A stretch of DNA of 64,000 nt from Flavobacteriaceae bacterium YJPT1-3 (lineage in GTDB: Bacteria > Bacteroidota > Bacteroidia > Flavobacteriales > Flavobacteriaceae), in contig CP123444.1 in assembly GCA_029866965.1 (NCBI GenBank), forward strand, positions 3,071,001 through 3,135,000, given 5' to 3'. The notes beneath the pieces were generated by a model. It made no database searches and was not told where the DNA came from. It saw only the letters and a list, made by a program, of their open reading frames with translations. The position numbers were made by a program, and so were the translations under genes. Below, piece by piece: positions 44,911 to 54,781 of this stretch. Each line of letters opens with the position of its first letter. Position 1 is the first letter of the stretch.

Positions 44911-45013
44911 CAACATCCCGTCTTGCCGCTATCCTGTTAAAAGCCAGTTAAATCAAGGCCGCAGGCACAACAATTTAATAATTTTAAAGGTTATCAATTC
45001 ATAAAACGCAAGC

Positions 45014-46417
45014 ATGAAAAAATTAGCAAGTTTACTTATGGTTTCAGTGCTTGGTGGTGTCATTACACTGAGTACGTACAAATTATTCATCGAACAAGAA
45101 GCGAAAGACTTCGATCTCAATCAACAACAGGACAGTGCGGTTTTTATGCCCACTTCCTTCAGCACGGCATCCAGCCTGCCCATGGATACCGATTTTACCG
45201 AAGCGGCAGAAATGACGGTCAACGGAGTGGTTCACGTCAAAAACGTGCGAATCGCTAAACGACCCCGCAACATGATGGAATACCTTCGAGGAGGAGGTGA
45301 TTCCGGACGGGCTCTGGCCGGTGCAGGTAGCGGCGTAATCATATCCGCAGACGGCTATATCGTGACTAATAATCACGTGATCGAGGGCGCTAACGAAATT
45401 GAAGTTACGCTGAATGACAATCGAATTTTTCAAGCCGAGCTCGTCGGGACCGATCCCAGAGCGGATATTGCTTTGCTCAAAGTCGATGCAGACAATGAAC
45501 TGCCTTATATTCCCTTTGGAGACAGTGATAATGCCAAAATAGGCGAATGGGTATTGGCCGTAGGAAATCCATTTAATTTGACCAGTACCGTGACCGCAGG
45601 AATCATTTCCGCCAAGGCGCGCGATATCAATGAGTATGATGGAAATCCGCAATCGTTCTTGCAGACGGATGCGGCGATCAATCCTGGAAACAGCGGTGGT
45701 GCCTTGGTCAATGTCAATGGTGAACTGATTGGAATCAATACAGCCATCACCTCTCAAACCGGAAGTTATGTGGGCTATGCTTTTGCTGTTCCTTCCAATA
45801 ATGCACGCAAGATCGTAGAGGACATACTCGAGTTCGGAAACGTACAGCGTGGCATTCTAGGGGTAAGCGGACAAAGTCTAAACCCCATGCTCTCCGAAAA
45901 CCTGGAAGTAGAAGAGATCGAAGGATTCTATGTGGGTGGTGTCGAATACGACAGTGGTGCTGAAAAAGCCGGAATCAAAGAGGGGGATATCATTAAACGG
46001 ATCGACAACATACGTATTCGTAAATTCTCTGACCTCTCCGGATACTTAGGCTCCAAGCGGCCTAATGATGTAGTTGAAGTAGAAATTATTCGAAACGGCC
46101 GACCTAAAACCGTACCGGTCACTCTGGTCAAATTGGAAACCTTCAAATTGGAAGAGGTTGGACTGGAGGTCAAGAACGCCTCTCCTCGAGATCTTAAGCC
46201 GTACGGTGTTAAAAAAGGAGTGGTGATTAGCGGCGCCTTATCACCAGATATGCAACGCTACAATCTCAACGGCATCGTGATCACAGAAATTGACGACAAT
46301 CCGGTAGGTGACATTGACGATGTAAAACGAATCATTGCCCAACGCAATACCAATGAACCCATCAGCATCACTTTTGTGGATCGCGATGGTGAACGCAACC
46401 GGTTCATCTTTAGATAG
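45014..46417 (+). CDS. HtrA/Deg-family periplasmic serine protease
   Basis: A 467-residue trypsin-like protease with an N-terminal membrane or signal segment (LASLLMVSVLGGVITLS). The catalytic triad is His121 (VTNNHVIEG), Asp151 (RADIALLKV) and Ser227 (INPGNSGGALVN). Two PDZ domains follow, the first around GVEYDSGAEKAGIKEGDIIKRIDN and the second around VVISGALSPDMQRYNLNGIVITEIDDNPV. It removes misfolded envelope proteins, as DegP/DegQ do. It stands alone, with a 130-base gap before and a strong terminator after. Confidence 0.95.
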   Translation: MKKLASLLMVSVLGGVITLSTYKLFIEQEAKDFDLNQQQDSAVFMPTSFSTASSLPMDTDFTEAAEMTVNGVVHVKNVRIAKRPRNMMEYLRGGGDSGRALAGAGSGVIISADGYIVTNNHVIEGANEIEVTLNDNRIFQAELVGTDPRADIALLKVDADNELPYIPFGDSDNAKIGEWVLAVGNPFNLTSTVTAGIISAKARDINEYDGNPQSFLQTDAAINPGNSGGALVNVNGELIGINTAITSQTGSYVGYAFAVPSNNARKIVEDILEFGNVQRGILGVSGQSLNPMLSENLEVEEIEGFYVGGVEYDSGAEKAGIKEGDIIKRIDNIRIRKFSDLSGYLGSKRPNDVVEVEIIRNGRPKTVPVTLVKLETFKLEEVGLEVKNASPRDLKPYGVKKGVVISGALSPDMQRYNLNGIVITEIDDNPVGDIDDVKRIIAQRNTNEPISITFVDRDGERNRFIFR

Positions 46418-46442
46418 ATCAAAGCACAAAATGAGTGTGCAT

Positions 46443-46480
46443 AAAATTCCCGTAAGGCGGTTTGGCTTTACGGGAATTTT
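46443..46480 (+). terminator. Terminator of the HtrA gene
   Basis: AAAATTCCCGTAA (46443-46455) pairs perfectly over 13 bp with TTACGGGAATTTT (46468-46480), followed by more T residues. Confidence 0.9.
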
Positions 46481-46517
46481 TTATTGCTGAACTGCTTACG
46501 AAAACGTTTGAAATTGG

Positions 46518-46525
46518 TACTTTTG
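46518..46525 (+). promoter_or_regulatory. -7 box of the GAPDH promoter
   Basis: TACTTTTG, a perfect TAnnTTTG, 45 bases before the GAPDH start. No TTG at the right distance. Confidence 0.45.
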
Positions 46526-46570
46526 CCGAAAATTTAATCGAAAATAATTTCAACCTGCTGATCGCTAGTT

Positions 46571-48019
46571 ATGAGTCAAAAAGACACCTACGAAAAAGAG
46601 TTATCCTTTCAAGCCGACCGTCGTCGTGCCACCGTTGAGTTCATTAAAACCGTCAGTGATCTCTGGTACGATAAAGCCATTGAACTGGTCTTGTTCAGAA
46701 ATCAACTCATTGACCGCAACGTTAGTGAGATTCTCAATCTTCATGAATACGCCGGTGCTTTTGTCCAGAAACCCATTTCTATTTTTGATTCGGTAGAGAT
46801 CGCCCAGGCCATTCAGCAATTGGATTTACCTCCGGCCAAATTGGACATTGGTAAGCTTACCTATGAATACCACATGGAAGAAGGGACTATTTCTAACGCC
46901 ATGACTTTTGTTGCCAATAAATTAAAGGTAGGAGAAGATCAGGAACCAATCCAGCCACGGGATGTGGTCTTGTACGGCTTTGGCCGCATTGGCCGACTCA
47001 TCGCTCGCGAACTGATGACCCGCACCGGACGTGGAAGTCAACTGCGACTGCGGGCAATCGTCACCCGTGGAGCGGTCGATAAGACCGTTTTAGAGAAACG
47101 AGCCTCCCTACTTAAAAATGACAGTGTGCACGGGGATTTTGCCGGCACGGTGAGTGTCGATGAGCAGGAACAAGCCCTGTTGATCAATGGGACTACAGTT
47201 AAGGTGATTTCCGCGAAAGCCCCTGAAGAAATTGATTATACCCAATACGATATAAATGATGCCCTGGTGATTGACAATACCGGAGCCTTCCGCGATAAGG
47301 AAGCGCTCTCCCGCCATTTGATCGCAAAAGGAGTGGACAAGGTTTTATTGACCGCTCCCGGTAAAGGCATACCTAATATTGTACACGGAGTGAATCATGA
47401 AGAGCACCACCCAGACAAAGTGCAGATCTTTTCGGCCGCTTCCTGTACCACCAATGCCATTACCCCGGTACTTAAAGCGATCGAAGATTCTTTTGGCGTC
47501 AAGAATGGACACTTGGAAACCATTCATGCCTATACCAACGATCAGAATCTGGTTGACAATATGCACAGTAAATACAGACGTGGTCGTGCTGCTGCTCTAA
47601 ATATGGTCATCACAGAAACTGGAGCCGGAAAAGCAGTGGCTAAGGCCCTTCCCGAACTGGAAGGCAAACTGACCTCCAATGCGATTCGGGTTCCTGTCCC
47701 TAACGGCTCGTTGGCTATTTTAAAATTAGAACTCAACAAAAAGACTTCTAAAGAAGGCCTTAATTCGGTACTGAAAAAATATGCCCTGGAAGGTAATCTG
47801 GTCGAGCAGATCAAATACTCGATCGATAACGAATTGGTTTCCAGTGATATTGTTGGATCTTCGGCTCCGGCGATCTATGACAGTAACGCCACTTTGGTGC
47901 ATAGTGATGGTAAAAGTGTGGTGCTTTATGTCTGGTATGACAACGAATACGGCTACAGTCATCAAGTCATTCGATTGGCCAAATACATCGCCAAAGTACG
48001 ACGCTATACCTATTATTAG
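46571..48019 (+). CDS. gap: Glyceraldehyde-3-phosphate dehydrogenase, long form
   Basis: A 482-residue GAPDH, about 140 residues longer than the classical enzyme. The first 130 residues form an extra, mostly helical N-domain (VEFIKTVSDLWYDKAIELVLFRNQLIDRN). The NAD fold begins at VVLYGFGRIGRLIARELM. The catalytic Cys292 is in SAASCTTNAITPVLKAI, followed by HAYTNDQNLVDNMH and the end WYDNEYGYSHQVIRLAKY. It catalyses the reversible phosphorylating oxidation of glyceraldehyde 3-phosphate; in other bacteria long forms can act in gluconeogenesis. That assignment is open here. Its stop lies inside a 6-bp hairpin (48017-48035) without a T-run. Confidence 0.92.
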   Translation: MSQKDTYEKELSFQADRRRATVEFIKTVSDLWYDKAIELVLFRNQLIDRNVSEILNLHEYAGAFVQKPISIFDSVEIAQAIQQLDLPPAKLDIGKLTYEYHMEEGTISNAMTFVANKLKVGEDQEPIQPRDVVLYGFGRIGRLIARELMTRTGRGSQLRLRAIVTRGAVDKTVLEKRASLLKNDSVHGDFAGTVSVDEQEQALLINGTTVKVISAKAPEEIDYTQYDINDALVIDNTGAFRDKEALSRHLIAKGVDKVLLTAPGKGIPNIVHGVNHEEHHPDKVQIFSAASCTTNAITPVLKAIEDSFGVKNGHLETIHAYTNDQNLVDNMHSKYRRGRAAALNMVITETGAGKAVAKALPELEGKLTSNAIRVPVPNGSLAILKLELNKKTSKEGLNSVLKKYALEGNLVEQIKYSIDNELVSSDIVGSSAPAIYDSNATLVHSDGKSVVLYVWYDNEYGYSHQVIRLAKYIAKVRRYTYY

Positions 48020-48126
48020 AGGCAGGTGACCTCTAGTTGAAATGTTGCTCCTCGGTGTAGCAGGGAGTCCGCTTAAAAGCTGGGGGCTGCTTAGGAGAGC
48101 GGCATGAGGCCAGGCGATGTGTCGAG

Positions 48127-48157
48127 TTGGTTTTGGCTTTTAGAAGCCTTACTTTTA
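48127..48157 (+). promoter_or_regulatory. Promoter with a palindrome in its spacer
   Basis: TTG (48127-48129), a 20-base spacer and TACTTTTA (48150-48157). The spacer holds the inverted repeat GGCTT-TTAG-AAGCC (48135-48148), a possible operator. It would drive the coiled-coil gene at 48214. Confidence 0.5.
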
Positions 48158-48213
48158 TATACAATATCCGCAAATCGCAGACGTTGTGATAACTATTACT
48201 CAACCCAAATGAC

Positions 48214-48816
48214 ATGATCAAAAATACTATACTACTATTCGCATGCCTGATTTCCACGGTTTTAGTGGCTCAGGAGACCACAGATACCTCGACAGATAAA
48301 GAGGCAACCATTGGTGGCCAATACACAGAAATGATCGAATCATCCAATTCGTATCAGGATTATAAGGTGATCAAGAAGTACAAACTGAATGCGTTTGAGG
48401 CGAACTTGAAAAAGGAGATTGACGGACTCAATGCTGAAATCGAAAGTCTTCAATCCACTATAGACAATCAGGAATCCCAATTGGAGAGCATCAAGCAAGA
48501 ATTGGCTACGACCCAGAACAGTCTGGCAGAGACCCGAAGTGAAAAGGATTCCATCAGTTTTCTAGGCTCACAAATGAGTAAAACAGGCTACAAAGGTTTG
48601 ATGTGGGGAATAATCGCGGTTCTTTTGGCCGGACTCTTATTCTTCTTCTACCGCTTTAGAAACAGTATTGCCCTGACCAAGGAAGCTAAAAAGAAATTGG
48701 ACGAGACCGAAATGGAGTTCGATGACTATCGTAAAAAAGCGCTGGAGAAAGAACAGAAAATGGGACGCCTGCTTCAGGACGAGCGCAATAAATTATTGAA
48801 AAGCACCAAGGGTTAG
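48214..48816 (+). CDS. Exported coiled-coil protein with one membrane helix
   Basis: A 200-residue protein of unknown function. It has a signal peptide (ILLFACLISTVLVAQ), a long coiled coil at about residues 60-110 (heptad-like LNAEIESLQSTIDNQESQLESIKQEL in part), a membrane helix at about 131-147 (GIIAVLLAGLLFFFY), and a charged cytoplasmic tail. It could thus bridge the periplasm and cytoplasm. From memory, relatives are sometimes labelled tRNA (guanine-N1)-methyltransferase in databases; nothing in this sequence supports that, and the true trmD is about 500 bases downstream. It has its own promoter and terminator. Confidence 0.75.
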   Translation: MIKNTILLFACLISTVLVAQETTDTSTDKEATIGGQYTEMIESSNSYQDYKVIKKYKLNAFEANLKKEIDGLNAEIESLQSTIDNQESQLESIKQELATTQNSLAETRSEKDSISFLGSQMSKTGYKGLMWGIIAVLLAGLLFFFYRFRNSIALTKEAKKKLDETEMEFDDYRKKALEKEQKMGRLLQDERNKLLKSTKG

Positions 48817-48836
48817 AAGTTTTACTAAGCCTGACC

Positions 48837-48864
48837 AAAATCCATACCTTTACGTATGGATTTT
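48837..48864 (+). terminator. Terminator of the coiled-coil gene
   Basis: AAAATCCATAC (48837-48847) pairs perfectly with GTATGGATTTT (48854-48864) and runs into more T residues. An ATG at 48856 falls inside it. Confidence 0.85.
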
Positions 48865-48867
48865 TTT

Positions 48868-49314
48868 ATGGACATATATCGCGCAACGCATGACGACCTC
48901 AACGATCTGGGTGACTTATTTGATCAGTATCGGGTATTTTACAAACAGAAATCCAATCGGAAACAGTCTGTCGCTTTTCTAAAAGACCGACTGGATCTTA
49001 ACGAATCGGTCCTCTTTATCGCCCGGGATCAGGAAAGAAAAGGAATTGGATTTACGCAGCTTTATCCCCTCTTTTCTTCCGTCACCGCTCAGCGCTCCTG
49101 GTTGTTGAACGATCTTTACGTACATCCTGATTTTCGCGGTCGCGGTATTGGCCAGGCCCTACTCCGTAAAGCCAAAGCCCATTGTACGATGACCGGTTGG
49201 AAAGGTGTTGCTCTACAAACCGATACCGATAATCCGGCCCAGCACTTGTACGAACGCGAGCAGTGGGAAAAAGAAGAAGTCTTCAGCTATTTCTGGAAGA
49301 ATTCAAAAGTATAA
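48868..49314 (+). CDS. GNAT family N-acetyltransferase
   Basis: A 148-residue GNAT enzyme. IYRATHDDLNDLGDLFDQYRVFY is the N-terminal part, WLLNDLYVHPDFRGRGIGQALLRKAKAHC contains the acetyl-CoA loop (RGRGIGQ), and LQTDTDNPAQHLYEREQW is the end motif. The ATG at 48868 is preferred to one at 48856, which is inside the upstream terminator. The substrate is unknown. Confidence 0.88.
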   Translation: MDIYRATHDDLNDLGDLFDQYRVFYKQKSNRKQSVAFLKDRLDLNESVLFIARDQERKGIGFTQLYPLFSSVTAQRSWLLNDLYVHPDFRGRGIGQALLRKAKAHCTMTGWKGVALQTDTDNPAQHLYEREQWEKEEVFSYFWKNSKV

Positions 49315-49354
49315 CTCCTAAATTTCACGCATCTTTGCAGCCTAAATGTATCCC

Positions 49355-50032
49355 ATGCGGATTGATATCATCACGGTAGTACCCGATCTTTTAAGAAGCC
49401 CATTCGAATCTTCCATCATGAAGCGCAGCATGGACAAGGGACATGTTGAAGTGCATCTTCACAACCTCAGAGATTATACCGACAACTCCTATAAGCAGGT
49501 GGACGATTATCAATTTGGAGGAGGCGCAGGCATGGTACTGATGATCGAGCCTATAGACCGCTGTATAACGCGCTTGAAGGCTGAACGTAACTACGATGAG
49601 ATCATCTACATGACCCCTGATGGGGACACTTTGAATCAGGGTATGGCCAATCAAATCTCATTGATGGAAAATATCATCATTCTCTGTGGGCATTATAAAG
49701 GTGTTGATCAGCGGGTTCGCGATCATTTCATCACCCGGGAAATATCGGTAGGCGATTATGTACTGAGCGGAGGAGAATTAGGTGCCCTAATTTTATGTGA
49801 TGCCGTGATTCGTCTTATTCCCGGAGTGCTGGGTAATGAAACTTCGGCCCTGACGGATTCCTTTCAGGACAATCTGCTCGCACCGCCCATTTACACGCGT
49901 CCGGCGGATTACAAAGGATGGGAGGTTCCGGAGATTCTGCGCAGTGGCAATGCCCCGAAAATAGAGCAGTGGAGAGAGCAAGAAGCCTTAAAACGCACTC
50001 AGGAACGACGCCCTGATCTTCTGGACGATTAA
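49355..50032 (+). CDS. trmD: tRNA (guanine-37-N1)-methyltransferase
   Basis: TrmD methylates N1 of G37 and prevents frameshifting. The 225 residues have [55 protein letters not shown], the trefoil-knot SAM site [13 protein letters not shown], and [32 protein letters not shown]. Another ATG three codons earlier (49346) is possible, but 49355 gives the family start. A CATCTTTG box, near the -7 consensus, is at 49330-49337. rplS follows, the usual partner. Confidence 0.96.
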   Translation: MRIDIITVVPDLLRSPFESSIMKRSMDKGHVEVHLHNLRDYTDNSYKQVDDYQFGGGAGMVLMIEPIDRCITRLKAERNYDEIIYMTPDGDTLNQGMANQISLMENIIILCGHYKGVDQRVRDHFITREISVGDYVLSGGELGALILCDAVIRLIPGVLGNETSALTDSFQDNLLAPPIYTRPADYKGWEVPEILRSGNAPKIEQWREQEALKRTQERRPDLLDD

Positions 50033-50048
50033 TTTTTATCGAAAACAA

Positions 50049-50078
50049 TTGTTTGCCCGTAAAAATTGAGTATTTTTG
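50049..50078 (+). promoter_or_regulatory. Promoter of rplS
   Basis: TTG (50049-50051), a 19-base spacer and TATTTTTG (50071-50078), a perfect match to the Bacteroidota consensus, 72 bases before the rplS start. L19 therefore has its own promoter in addition to any read-through from trmD. Confidence 0.65.
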
Positions 50079-50150
50079 CATCCGTTTTGGTTTAACCGCT
50101 GGCGAAAATCGTGGATGTTGAATCAAGCATAACTTATTAAGGCCATAGCC

Positions 50151-50501
50151 ATGGAAGATTTAGTAAAATATGTTCAGGACGAGATGATCGTCAAAAAAGA
50201 TTTCCCAGAATTTGGGGCCGGTGATACGATCACCGTGTATTATGAAATTAGCGAGGGAAGCAAAACACGTACCCAGTTCTTTAGAGGGGTAGTGATCCAA
50301 ACTCGTGGAAGCGGTTTGACCAAAACCTTTACCATCCGCAAAATGTCAGGAACTGTTGGTGTGGAGCGTATTTTTCCCATCAATTTACCTGCACTCCAAA
50401 AAATTGAAGTGAACAAAAAAGGTAAAGTACGCAGATCACGTATTTACTACTTCCGTGGACTTACCGGTAAAAAAGCACGTATCAAAGAAGTACGCAAGTA
50501 A
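50151..50501 (+). CDS. rplS: 50S ribosomal protein L19
   Basis: L19 lies at the interface of the two ribosomal subunits. The 116 residues have FPEFGAGDTITVYYEISEGSKTRTQFFRGVVIQTRGSG, TFTIRKMSGTVGVERIFPINLP and the basic end RRSRIYYFRGLTGKKARIKE. Length is normal. It has a perfect promoter upstream and a perfect 12-bp terminator 22 bases downstream. Confidence 0.98.
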   Translation: MEDLVKYVQDEMIVKKDFPEFGAGDTITVYYEISEGSKTRTQFFRGVVIQTRGSGLTKTFTIRKMSGTVGVERIFPINLPALQKIEVNKKGKVRRSRIYYFRGLTGKKARIKEVRK

Positions 50502-50523
50502 ACTTTCGATACCACTGTTTATC

Positions 50524-50551
50524 AAAGGGTCTTTGTTTTCAAAGACCCTTT
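50524..50551 (+). terminator. Terminator of rplS
   Basis: AAAGGGTCTTTG (50524-50535) pairs perfectly with CAAAGACCCTTT (50540-50551), loop TTTT, followed by T residues. Confidence 0.92.
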
Positions 50552-50568
50552 TTCTATTTTGGTCCGCT

Positions 50569-51786
50569 ATGAACGCATTCCGCCTGTATCTGCTTCTATC
50601 AATGATAGGCTTCTTTGGAGGTGGATATTTCGTGCAGGCTCAGCCATCGAGGTCGGCTCCACTCGATGCCCCTTTTGGAGTGAAGAAGCTTTATCTGCAA
50701 GCTAGTTTTGGTTTAGTCCGTTACCACTTTACCAACGAGCTACTACGAGGAGATGTGGCGGCCGGATCCATCACCAACACCACCGCCTTTTCAGGACGAT
50801 TTCTTCTGGGCTACCATCTCAGTCCGCACTGGGATATTCAGTTTGGGGTGCTCCGTCCGGCAGCCTGGGTGTCTTACGAAGACTTCAACATTCCCTTGAT
50901 CGACCGCACGGTCTGGATCAATGTTTGGAGCCTGTCATCAAAATATAACTTTAAGTGGAGTGAGCGGATATCCGCTTTCGCGGAAGCGGGACTCAGCAAT
51001 GTCGCCCGGGAAGGATTTGACTTTGAAGGGTCGAGTGTGGCGCCTGATGCACAGTACCTCTACCCGCTCTTTGGTGCAGGAGTAATGTATCGGTTGAACG
51101 ATAAGTTTGGACTCAGTTTGAGCACCGTATACATCCCACCAAACCAAAAGGAAAACCAACCAACCATCAATCAGCTGACCGCCGGATTGATGTTCAGTGT
51201 TGGTGAAATTTCGGAGGCGGAGCTAGAAGCCAAAGCAAGCAGTCCGTATTTCTTTCCGAGAAACACCCTACAGTTAGGATACACCACCAACAGCTTTGGT
51301 TTCGATATCAATCGACAATTCAGTGGAGGATTGCCTACAAGCCTACCCATCTTTTGGCTAGGCGACGTACGCGTGGCGCAGGGATGGATGATCAATTATC
51401 AACGCACCCTCTTTAGAAGCCGTAAGCATTTTTCACTAAGTTGGGGAGCTAGCGTAGCGCAGTACAAATCGACCCAGGGAGATGCCTTCTACGCCTTATC
51501 CGCTTTTCCGGTCGTACGCTGGTGGTTCTGGAGGCCGGCTTTCATGGACCTCTATTTTAATTATTCAGTGATCGGACCAGCGTTCATCTCCCAATCCCGA
51601 ATCGATGCTATTGATACCGGAACTCAGGCGACCTTTCAGGATTTTATGGGTATAGGTGCCTGGTTGGGCGATCAACGTCAATGGAACATCGACCTGCGGA
51701 TCACTCATTATTCCAATGGAAACCTATTTACTGAAAATGCAGGAGTAGCCGTACCCCTGATGATCAGCTTGGGTCGTTCTTTTTGA
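50569..51786 (+). CDS. Two-barrel outer-membrane protein with PagL-like C-domain
   Basis: A 405-residue outer-membrane protein with a signal peptide ending VQAQ (about residue 25). The first half (to about residue 215) has the alternating strands of a small OmpW/OmpA-type barrel (LYLQASFGLVRYHF to TAGLMFSVGE). The second half, after a short linker with FPRNTLQLGYTT, ends in LRITHYSNGNLFTENAGVAVPLMISLGRSF, the His-x-Ser-Asn motif of PagL-type lipid A deacylases. The frame is open from 50455, but the ATG at 50569 directly precedes the signal peptide. Fusion of a porin-like barrel to a PagL-like barrel is unusual to me. Activity is inferred from motif alone. Confidence 0.75.
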   Translation: MNAFRLYLLLSMIGFFGGGYFVQAQPSRSAPLDAPFGVKKLYLQASFGLVRYHFTNELLRGDVAAGSITNTTAFSGRFLLGYHLSPHWDIQFGVLRPAAWVSYEDFNIPLIDRTVWINVWSLSSKYNFKWSERISAFAEAGLSNVAREGFDFEGSSVAPDAQYLYPLFGAGVMYRLNDKFGLSLSTVYIPPNQKENQPTINQLTAGLMFSVGEISEAELEAKASSPYFFPRNTLQLGYTTNSFGFDINRQFSGGLPTSLPIFWLGDVRVAQGWMINYQRTLFRSRKHFSLSWGASVAQYKSTQGDAFYALSAFPVVRWWFWRPAFMDLYFNYSVIGPAFISQSRIDAIDTGTQATFQDFMGIGAWLGDQRQWNIDLRITHYSNGNLFTENAGVAVPLMISLGRSF

Positions 51787-51808
51787 GGAATATGGTTATT
51801 AACAAAAG

Positions 51809-51840
51809 TTGATAACTCAAGTTCATAACACCTTGATAAC
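51809..51840. repeat. Three TTGATAAC-type iterons in AT-rich DNA
   Basis: TTGATAAC (51809-51816), TTCATAAC (51822-51829) and TTGATAAC (51833-51840) with an inverted GTTATTAAC just before. They open the 668-base gene-free region and could be protein-binding sites; they are distant relatives of the DnaA box. Confidence 0.45.
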
Positions 51841-52025
51841 TAAAAAGTTAAAAAAATAGTAAAATCCGATTTTCTATGCTATTTTAGTAAAACGATTAAC
51901 AGATCAAGATAGGCAACACTAAATTGAACTGTCAATTGAATGAAGTAACGTTCTTTATTTACTGATGCATGTATGTCGTTTTACTTATGAGAATTAGGTA
52001 AAAGCATCATGGATCAAGAGGTCTT

Positions 52026-52320
52026 ATTTCTAAGTTGTGGTTGCACAAACCAGAAATTGAATCAAGAAAGTTGAACATCCCTAAGCGCAAGCAGGAGGAC
52101 AAGTAAATTGAGACTAGTTCAATGGAAGACGAGAAGTAAGATGGGAAATGTGGAAACAAGCAGATTCTTTTTAAGATGTCGCTGTAAAACACATTTCAAC
52201 TGTGGAAAGTTCACGGTACAGGTACTAATAGCCCTGTTTTAGAATCGCAAGGATTCCCAGGTAAAGAATTTTCCCTAATGAAAGCCACATCAGTTGTACG
52301 TATGTACCTGATGTGGCTTT
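52026..52320 (+). ncRNA. Candidate structured non-coding RNA ending in a terminator
   Basis: The 668 bases between 51786 and 52455 hold no credible coding frame. From 52026 on, helices follow one another: ATTTCT/AGAAAT (52026-52031 with 52052-52057) around TTGTG/CACAA (52035-52039 with 52044-52048); TTGAAC/GTTCAA (52071-52076 with 52117-52122); GAAATGTG/CACATTTC (52145-52152 with 52190-52197); and GGAAAGTTC/GAATTTTCC (52204-52212 with 52266-52274) enclosing ACAGG/CCTGT (52218-52222 with 52233-52237) and GAATC/GATTC (52242-52246 with 52252-52256). A 13-bp terminator follows. The strand is set by that terminator. The 5' end is unknown and may lie upstream. It is not tmRNA, SRP RNA or RNase P RNA by their core motifs; a flavobacterial 6S-type RNA is possible. 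Confidence 0.5.
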
Positions 52321-52325
52321 TGATT
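52281..52325 (+). terminator. Terminator of the candidate RNA
   Basis: AAAGCCACATCAG (52281-52293) pairs perfectly over 13 bp with CTGATGTGGCTTT (52308-52320), followed by T-rich DNA. The nearest upstream gene ends about 500 bases before, so it most likely ends an RNA made from this region. Confidence 0.85.
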
Positions 52326-52352
52326 TTTACCCCCCGCTCTCCCTGCTGAATT

Positions 52353-52385
52353 TTTGTTAAAATAACTGCAGATATCCTATATTTG
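52353..52385 (+). promoter_or_regulatory. Promoter of icd
   Basis: TTTG (52353-52356), a 21-base spacer and TATATTTG (52378-52385), a perfect -7 match. It gives a leader of about 64 bases. Confidence 0.65.
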
Positions 52386-52401
52386 CACTCCTTTTAGGAT
52401 T

Positions 52402-52435
52402 CCTTGACCAGACCCGCCTCTGGTGAATTGCAAGG
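52402..52435 (+). promoter_or_regulatory. Structured leader of the icd mRNA
   Basis: CCTTG (52402-52406) pairs with CAAGG (52431-52435); directly inside, ACCAGA (52407-52412) pairs with TCTGGT (52419-52424). The stem lies 19 bases before the icd ATG. No T-run follows, so it is not a terminator. A regulatory role is inferred only. Confidence 0.4.
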
Positions 52436-52451
52436 TCCGATTAAACCATAG

Positions 52452-54683
<2,232 letters not shown>

Positions 54684-54710
54684 TGGTCCCATCGGGCCGG
54701 AAGATGAATC

Positions 54711-54735
54711 AAAGTCCCTATTTTTAAGGGACTTT
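54711..54735 (+). terminator. Terminator of icd
   Basis: AAAGTCCCT (54711-54719) pairs with AGGGACTTT (54727-54735), with a 7-base loop and four more T residues. Confidence 0.85.
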
Positions 54736-54781
54736 TTTTCTGCCCCTCTGGGGAGTCTTTAGATTACGAACGGCACAGCCT

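Noticed and set aside
45083..45757. Open frame of 224 codons opposite the HtrA gene
   Set aside because: It covers the protease triad region of the real gene and has no homology-like features.
48017..48035. Terminator after GAPDH
   Set aside because: TAGAGG/CCTCTA forms a 6-bp stem but no T-run follows, so it was not listed as a terminator.
52007..52192. A 61-codon minus-strand frame in the gene-free region
   Set aside because: No start signal, no domain, low-complexity composition, and it runs opposite a stretch with RNA-like base pairing.
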